NCBI GenBank assembly: GCA_964036315.1
Contig: OZ038478.1
Coordinates: forward strand, 149,387,183-149,451,182
Direction: 5' to 3'
Source of the DNA: Acanthosepion esculentum
Taxonomy: Eukaryota; Mollusca; Cephalopoda; Sepiida; Sepiidae
DNA: 64,000 bases
Part shown: one piece after another, positions 58,257-64,000 of the stretch
How the letters are laid out: each line of letters starts with the position of its first letter
How positions within the stretch are numbered: position 1 is the stretch's first letter
Program-made: the position numbers and the translations under genes
The notes under the pieces: model-generated
What the model saw: only the letters and a program-made list of their open reading frames with translations
Database searches by the model: none
What the model was told of the DNA's origin: nothing

Positions 58257-58750
58257 ACCTTATTTACATTGAACATATTTTTAAATAATTTCAGAAAAAT
58301 AATTTGCTAAATAAAATCAGACATTACAAAAATGTTAGAAGTGATATGTTAAATATTACCCAAATACAAATGTATTCATTAAAATGATGTGAATGAGAAA
58401 TTGATATATTCAAGGAAGGTAGACCATGAAACAATGAATAATCTTTTAAACAATTTGTAATTAACGCAGGAGTGGAGTTTACGAAATAAATTAAAACAAC
58501 GAAAGTGATACTATTTAAAATAATAAAATATATAACACATGTATGGATATTGTGGCAAACATTTTCCTGTAGCTTTTGGTTTTATTTATATAAATTTATG
58601 TTGGAATGTCTTAGGAAGACACTCCAACACAACCCCGCCAAACAACATGATCATTATTTTTAGGATAAATATTGTATTTTAAGACTCAAATGATATAATG
58701 TTCAGGTAAATATAATTATATCCGGAAAATATTTTATTGCGAAATATTTC
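58254..58750. other. No gene visible
   Basis: AT-rich spacer; no repeat recognised. Confidence 0.45.
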
Positions 58751-58751
58751 T

Positions 58752-59780
58752 ACAGTGGACTAAGAAAATCTTTTGGCCAGAAGAAATAAACTACATCACA
58801 TTTCTAAATTTAATTACGTAATCCTAACTAAGCATTAGTAAACATTATTTGGAACTAGTATGGTGTAGGTCCTCCAGTTATTAATTTCAGTCCTTGGATT
58901 CGATTTTCATTGGATTTGATCAAGTTATCAACAATCGTCTGCTCCATTTTTCACCAATCTTTTCGCAATGTTTCATTATGGTTTGCCATTGACGTGATTT
59001 CGGTGGTACGCTCTCGAATTATTCGGTCAAGGTGCTCCCAAACGTGCTCTATTGGACTGATTTCAGGACATTTGGCTGCCCGTGGCAGTGACTAGATTGC
59101 GTGTGCTTATTTCCAGGGCTTTGATAATTTGCCCGTATGACATGACACACCATTTTCTTGAAAATAGGTAGACATTCTTGACATTTTGATTGGTTTCAAA
59201 TAGTGGGAGTCGTTCTTTCTGACATTTGACAGAATTTGGACCACTCAACCGCTCATCAAGAAGACTCAGCTCAGGTTTCCCTCCAAACCAGACAACCCCC
59301 CACACCGTTACTCAAATCCCTCCATGTTTCACTGTTGCCTGCAGATATTCAGTGTTCCAATTCTTATTCTGATTTATCCAAACATAAACCTGTCTCGAAT
59401 TCGAATGTTGGCAGAATTTACTTTCATCTGACCAAATTTCAAACTGACAAAAATTCATAAACTTTGCACTAGAATTCTCTCAGCCAGTTCATACCCCTGT
59501 TTCTGTTGACCTCTGAAATCAAGGCCTTCTTACAACTCTTTTTTATGGGCTACATCGTTCAGAGTCTTTCTACATCGCATGTGGCGATTTTTCGATGCTG
59601 TTGGCGACATCTTTGAGGCTACGATGACCCTTTCCCATGATTTCCCCCTTCAGCGGTCTTTTTGTTCTCTCAGGCAGGAAAGAGTAATTTTGTGATGCAA
59701 GTTTATACGTTATATATTCTTGTCCGCACATTTACTATTGAATATGGCGGTCAAAAGAGAAATTATCCTTTAACTAAAAC
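58752..59780 (-). pseudogene. Tc1-like element, transposase C-terminal two-thirds, decayed
   Basis: The right terminal sequence on the minus strand is represented at 58752 by TACAGTGGACTAAGAAAATC followed by TTTTGGCCA, a typical Tc1-like end. A weak mirror (GGTCAAAAGAGAAATTATCC) is near 59746. Minus-strand frames give GKMKVNSANIRIRDRFMFG near 59385-59440, then the second Asp region as QENGVSCHTGKLSK near 59120-59165. Next are CPEISPIEHVWEHLDRIIRE near 59015-59070 with the catalytic Glu kept, and NRIQGLKLITGGPTPY near 58860-58905. Stops and shifts are present and the N-terminus is not clear. Confidence 0.75.
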
Positions 59781-59784
59781 TTAT

Positions 59785-59997
59785 ATTATTTACCAGGAAA
59801 TTGGTACGAGACGTATTGCTATCAATGACTAATAAAAGAGGTGTCCTGTACAATATTCTTAACTTCATCTCCCATAAGTGGTCAATATATACTATGTAGA
59901 TGCTAAGTGTTGGATAAATCGGAAGAAAATCTTAAATTTTGAACGCATCTATATTTTGAAAGTAGATACGGAGGCCGCCAACAAATTCATGCGATAG

Positions 59998-60000
<3 letters not shown>
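59785..60000. other. No gene visible
   Basis: Short AT-rich spacer before a TA tract. Confidence 0.5.

Positions 60001-60075
<75 letters not shown>
60001..60075. repeat. (TA)n microsatellite
   Basis: TA units with one GTATA break. Confidence 0.95.
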
Positions 60076-60079
60076 GTCT

Positions 60080-60185
60080 TAAAATGTGGTATATTTATGG
60101 GATAAAGTGCTCAAAATCAGAGATAGAGCGTGTGTAAATATAGAAGGCAACACTTAGACCCTCTAAGTGTTGACTTCTATGTTCA

Positions 60186-60190
<5 letters not shown>
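60080..60190 (-). repeat. Dispersed repeat with GCTCTATCTCTGAT core, plus hairpin
   Basis: Reverse complement of the sequence at 26998-27056. It additionally has CAACACTTAGA-CCC-TCTAAGTGTTG, a perfect 11-base-arm hairpin at about 60149-60173. TA tracts lie on both sides. Confidence 0.65.

Positions 60191-60241
<51 letters not shown>
60191..60241. repeat. (TA)n microsatellite
   Basis: TA units ending at the LINE 3' terminus. Confidence 0.95.
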
Positions 60242-60246
<5 letters not shown>

Positions 60247-60491
60247 CATATCACCCCAAGCAAGGCCGGAGGCTACTATCACGCAAGGGGTTAAAGAAGG
60301 GTTGGAGGATGAGCAGATAGGAGTGGCAAGGGAGGGGTTGTAGTGAAAGAGAAAGACAGTGGGTCGATCAAGGCAATGGAGCCACAGAAGATCCGGAGCG
60401 AGAGCAGATAGGAATGAAAAATGAAAGGATGTGGAGAAGGGAAGTGGATAGATCAGGGCAACTGGAGATGTCGATTGACGCTACACTTAAA

Positions 60492-60495
<4 letters not shown>
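60242..60495 (-). pseudogene. CR1/Jockey-like LINE, 3' UTR and last codons
   Basis: Minus strand: the ORF end [24 protein letters not shown] reading near 60420-60485 is in the shifted 3' UTR frame. The diagnostic terminus GCTTGGGGTGATATG lies at 60242-60262 (complement). The insertion is extremely 5'-truncated (about 250 bp) and both ends meet TA tracts. Confidence 0.8.

Positions 60496-60585
<90 letters not shown>
60496..60585. repeat. Long (TA)n microsatellite
   Basis: About 45 TA units. Confidence 0.95.
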
Positions 60586-60588
<3 letters not shown>

Positions 60589-60589
60589 C

Positions 60590-61320
60590 AATATTAGTGG
60601 TAAATATACACATACATATGCAATTATATATACACATACGTATATGTATAAAAATAATTCCAAGAGGATATGATCTAGGTAGAACTCAATGTCCAGGACA
60701 GAGTAAGGATATGTGAGGCGCTATGTATTTTAAATTTTTGTTATTCTTTATTCATGTAATGACTATTACTTATATGTATCATTGTGTATGTTTATGTGAT
60801 GCGCCATGTATTTCTAATTTTTGTAATTTTGGTTATTCTTTATTCATGTGGTGATAGATGTGTGGGTATGTAGGTAAACATTTCCCCTAATAACTGATTT
60901 GCAAAATCAGATGGCATTATAATAGTTATACACCTAGTTATATATGCTATCGTTAGTGATAGATACACGATACTCACTCAGCGGGGTTTTAAAATATTAT
61001 TTATTATTATTATTATTTTATTTTATTATTATTATTATTATTTAATTAGCCTTTGATATGTGCGTTCATATGGGTGTTTGCGCGCGCGTGTGTGTGTGTG
61101 TGTGTATGTGTATATATGAGTATACGCATATATACATGCATATATATGTATGTAGGTAGATATATAGATATGTGTGTGTACATATGCATATATGGACTTA
61201 TGGATATGTAGGTAGATGTATATGTAAATGTGTTTATATGTGTGTGTGCAGATTTAGGTATGTATGTAGACATATATATCTGTATATGGGTGTAGATGTA
61301 CGCATGTATGTATAGTTAGA
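60590..61320. repeat. Low-complexity TG/TA/ATT-rich DNA
   Basis: Two copies of a TGTATTT...TTTTTGTTATTCTTTATTCATGT phrase (near 60723 and 60807), an ATT cluster (60990-61042), a GCGCGCGTGTGTG run (61080-61105) and degenerate TATGTA repeats to 61315. Confidence 0.6.
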
Positions 61321-61880
61321 AGGAAGTCTTGATGGAGAGAATGGACTTTTGTCTGTAGTTTTCATTTGTCTTTTATCTTTTTAGCATGAATTTTTCAACA
61401 TTCCTTGTGTTGGTCAAACGGTCTCTTATGGGTTGTTATTTGAGACGAGGGCAAGATAGAAACATCCCGCCCGAGAAACTTTTGGCCAGTCTGATAGTTT
61501 TATGGGTGCCTCTGATAGGTGTGCGGGCGTGTGTGTGTAATTTGGTTCTTAGGTAGGGAGTGAGTAGGGTATGTGTGAGCGTGTATACTGCGGTGGGTGT
61601 GTGTTATCATTTGACTCATCAAAGGGTGAGTATGAGGTGATGTGTATACGTGGATAGATCCGTGTGTGGGGGGGAGTAGGTTGTGATTTGCAGGGTTATA
61701 TATTAAAACTATCTATATTGTTAAGTTTATGGCTGGGCTCGGCTGGACAATGTTTTTCGAGCGTCGTCTCCACTTAGTTTCATGGAATCCTAAAATCTTT
61801 CTAATGTTATCTTCTCTAAACTTTTCCATTCTCTCAATTATAGGGAATTTAGCATGGGTTTTGAAATCGGTTTTTCTAGG
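61321..61880. other. No assignable gene
   Basis: GT-rich mixed DNA. On the minus strand a 38-codon frame at about 61722-61835 ([19 protein letters not shown]...) is hydrophilic and coding-like but has no recognised homology. Confidence 0.3.
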
Positions 61881-61886
61881 TGTGTG

Positions 61887-61887
<1 letters not shown>

Positions 61888-61946
<59 letters not shown>

Positions 61947-62035
61947 AGTATATATATATATATATATAAATATATATACATATATATAAAAATATATATA
62001 TATAGGTGTGTGTGTGTGTATGTGTGTGTATGTAT
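61888..62035. repeat. Compound TA then TG microsatellite
   Basis: TA 61888-62004 with small breaks, then GTGTGTGTATGTGTGTATG. Confidence 0.95.
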
Positions 62036-62092
62036 GTGTTGTAGGTGTCTGGGCGGGAGTATAAGATTTTATCGCCTATGGGGTGTGCATGT

Positions 62093-62161
62093 ACCACTGT
62101 ATGTATTTGATATTTTACGTAAAGAAAATTGGTATAGTTAAATATATATATATATATATAT
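62093..62161 (+). repeat. Left copy of a flanking 50-bp direct repeat plus TA tract
   Basis: ACCACTGTATGTATTTGATA and TTTTACGTAAAGAAAATTGG then TATAGTTAAATA, matching 63212-63265, followed by a short TA tract. Confidence 0.8.
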
Positions 62162-62531
62162 TATCGCACCCGGCCGGAAGTTACTGCCGGCTACTCAAAC
62201 GCCTGAAAGCGTCACCACGGAAAACTGAACGAACGCCATTTAGTTCAGGTGACTCAGCGTTTTCAGACATCAAAACACAAAACTACAAAAACAAAACGAA
62301 ACATCACATACACAACTAAAATAATGACCAGAAACTAATTCATATTACATGGGACCTAAATGAAACCCATGTGTACATTCAAAAGTAGAAGGTAATTTTT
62401 AGTCAATAAACAAAAGACCAAGCTACGATGCTGACCCCGGCCGACATAAAAACTGCCGATATTTTTCCACCAAATCATCTCGGATCCGGGTTTCAGAGCG
62501 ATACGCTCCCCACACTGCCGAACACAAGCAG

Positions 62532-62674
62532 CCAGGTCGAGCCCAGCAGCAGCAGCAGCAATCCGCCAGGTCGAGCCCAGCAGCAGCAGCAGCAGCAATC
62601 AGCCAGGGCGAGCCCAGCAGCAGCAGCAGCAGCAGCAGCAGCAATCAACCAGTCCGAGCCCAGCAGCAGCAGCC
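62532..62674 (+). repeat. CAG-rich minisatellite, four units
   Basis: Units start CCAG(G/T)(T/G/C)CGAGCC followed by (CAG)3-9 and CAATC(C/A)(G/A)CCA, at about 62532, 62566, 62602 and 62647. The CAG run lengths differ between units. Confidence 0.85.
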
Positions 62675-62685
62675 CACATACATTC

Positions 62686-62880
62686 TTATGCGATAGCCCT
62701 TTTCAGGGCTAACAAGCTACATGTTTATGCAATAGTCCTTTTAAGGACTACCTAACCACATGGTTATGCAATAGTCCTTTTTAGGACTACCTGACCACAT
62801 GTTTATGCAATAGTCCTTTTAAGGACTACCTGACCACTTGTTTTATGCGATAGTCCTTCTGGATACTACCAAGCTGCATC
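62686..62880 (+). repeat. Tandem hairpin array, five 39-bp units
   Basis: Units start TTATGC at 62686, 62725, 62764, 62803 and 62843. Each holds a 7-base-pair stem with a 4-base loop: TAGCCCT-TTTC-AGGGCTA in unit 1, TAGTCCT-TTT(A/T)-AGGACTA in units 2-4, and a decayed stem in unit 5. Unit 1 differs from the others on both arms in a way that keeps pairing. Confidence 0.9.
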
Positions 62881-63148
62881 CCTGGTGACCGTCACCCTAA
62901 GGACGAACAGGTTGCCTCAGCACTGCCTTGTCTACCTCTGGTCTGCTGCCCTGAAACAAGACGATCTTTCGAGTGGCACTCCTCGATTTCATATCGATTA
63001 CTCATACATAGTACATACTTTTGCCAAATTGTTGAATAAAATTTGGCTTTGATTTAAAACCCTCGCTTTTGTTATCCTTGCTTCGATCGTATTATCCAAT
63101 ATAAATTTTTCTGTTTGCGGGGTTGATAGCACCTGCGTGACCGTCCCG

Positions 63149-63152
<4 letters not shown>

Positions 63153-63214
<62 letters not shown>

Positions 63215-63262
63215 ACTGTATATAGTTGATAATTTACGTAAAGAAAATTGGTATGGTTAAAT

Positions 63263-63317
<55 letters not shown>
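63153..63317. repeat. TA tract, right copy of the 50-bp direct repeat, CA/TA tract
   Basis: TA 63153-63211, then ACCACTGTATATAGTTGATA and ATTTACGTAAAGAAAATTGG then TATGGTTAAATA (63212-63265), then CA and TA runs to 63317. Confidence 0.85.
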
Positions 63318-63320
<3 letters not shown>

Positions 63321-64000
63321 TTCGGGATTCCGATTAAATAAGGGATATATTGTTACTTCTCTGTACACTGTATTCTATTCTAATTGCATTTAAGTATCGC
63401 AGAAAAATTACTCTTCTGAGGAAATTTTGTACATTCCTCTTTTAAACTTCCGATGAAAAGATACTGTAAATACAACCAGTATCAGTCATATTAGACGATT
63501 TCCAAATCAAGCAGTAGATTTTGAATTGTCTTTCAATTATACCTCGCCTTAATCTAAGAAGTATAACTAATCACGATTGAATTTTACTCTTTATTATTCT
63601 ACTATAAACTTCCATTTCTGAGATATGTAGATATAAATCATCTGAAAATTATATCCTATATGTAACATTGATAAGCTATCTGTAATTAAACATAAATACA
63701 TAAAATAAAAGTATAAATAATCAATCCGAATAAATAAATAAAGTAAACAATAAACAAATCAACACACCAATACCGCGAAAATAACAGTTACAAGAGACTT
63801 CAAAGATCAATGCAAGTATTGGACGAGGAAATACCTATAACTGCTATATAACAATAAACAAATTACTACGTTACTCAAGAGTAGAAAAACGAATAGAGTA
63901 TATAAAAATATACAAAATATGAAATAAAAAAAATACGCAAATAAATAAGAAAAAACAAGTAAAACTTAACCCAAAATAAATAAATGAACAAATTAAAAAT
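63318..64000. other. No gene visible
   Basis: AT-rich DNA with AAATAAATAAA runs towards the window end. Confidence 0.5.

Larger units (their letters stand above)
62162..63152 (+). mobile_element. LTR-like element with CAG repeats and hairpin array
   Basis: Begins TCGCACCCGGCCGGAAG and ends GACCGTCCCGCAACA. AATAAA occurs at about 63037, and a long GC-richer upstream part holds two tandem repeats. The terminal CA and the internal poly(A) signal suggest a solo LTR read on the plus strand; its first bases (expected TG) may be lost in the TA tract. A 94-codon frame (62428-62712) spans the CAG repeats and would encode Gln/Ser/Ala runs; there is no evidence it is expressed. The identity is inferred, not proven. 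Confidence 0.4.

Noticed and set aside
62428..62712. 94-codon frame with polyglutamine, polyserine and polyalanine runs as a host gene
   Set aside because: It comes from a CAG-rich minisatellite inside a repeat-bounded LTR-like block, with no splice or promoter evidence.

Overview
The window looks like transposon-dominated intergenic DNA from a mollusc, most likely an octopus-type cephalopod. The evidence is indirect: a strongly AT-rich background, dozens of very long (TA)n, (TG/CA)n and (ATT)n microsatellites, tRNA-derived SINEs, several kinds of non-LTR retrotransposon, Penelope-like elements with GIY-YIG-type ends, Ty3/gypsy elements, mariner/Tc1 elements and foldback repeats. I found no convincing conserved cellular gene, rRNA or tRNA gene, or CRISPR array. 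All identifications come from reading translations and repeats by eye; no database search was run.

Layout. 0-4 kb: decayed gypsy protease/RT fragment, one possible short host exon (minus strand), then an antisense endonuclease-RT LINE. 4-9 kb: TA tracts, three diverged copies of an unknown dispersed repeat, a solo LTR carrying a templated insertion, a LINE 3' end and a Tc1 remnant. 11-19 kb: an unassigned less AT-rich block, a Penelope-like fragment, a 2.42-kb terminal-inverted-repeat transposon (13797-16217) with a perfect 8-bp target duplication and one intact 140-codon gene, then an I-type LINE with ORF1 zinc knuckles and ORF2 endonuclease. 19-27 kb: foldback elements, a SINE, a CR1/Jockey-like LINE. 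27.8-29.1 kb: mariner. 29.5-34.3 kb: Penelope-like pieces around a GC-rich, CCAAT-rich LTR/promoter-like block. 34.5-38.6 kb: an almost complete but dead gypsy element with both LTRs. 39-48 kb: LINE ends, a solo LTR with three tandem hairpin-rich repeats, a minisatellite, and long empty AT-rich DNA. 51-54.5 kb: SINE, Helitron and two LINE copies separated mainly by TA tracts. 55-60.6 kb: foldbacks, a second endonuclease-RT LINE, a Tc1 element and another LINE end. 62-63.2 kb: an LTR-like block with CAG repeats and a tandem array of hairpins, flanked by a 50-bp direct repeat.

The best candidate for something undescribed is the TIR transposon at 13797-16217. Its single antisense gene has an upstream TATA box, an open frame with a basic coiled-coil start and a Tudor-like segment, and downstream polyadenylation signals, in a region where almost everything else is broken. 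Next come two hairpin-array elements (42512-43490 and 62686-62880; the latter shows a compensatory base-pair change) and a 43-bp inverted templated insertion (5674-5716 against 6278-6320).
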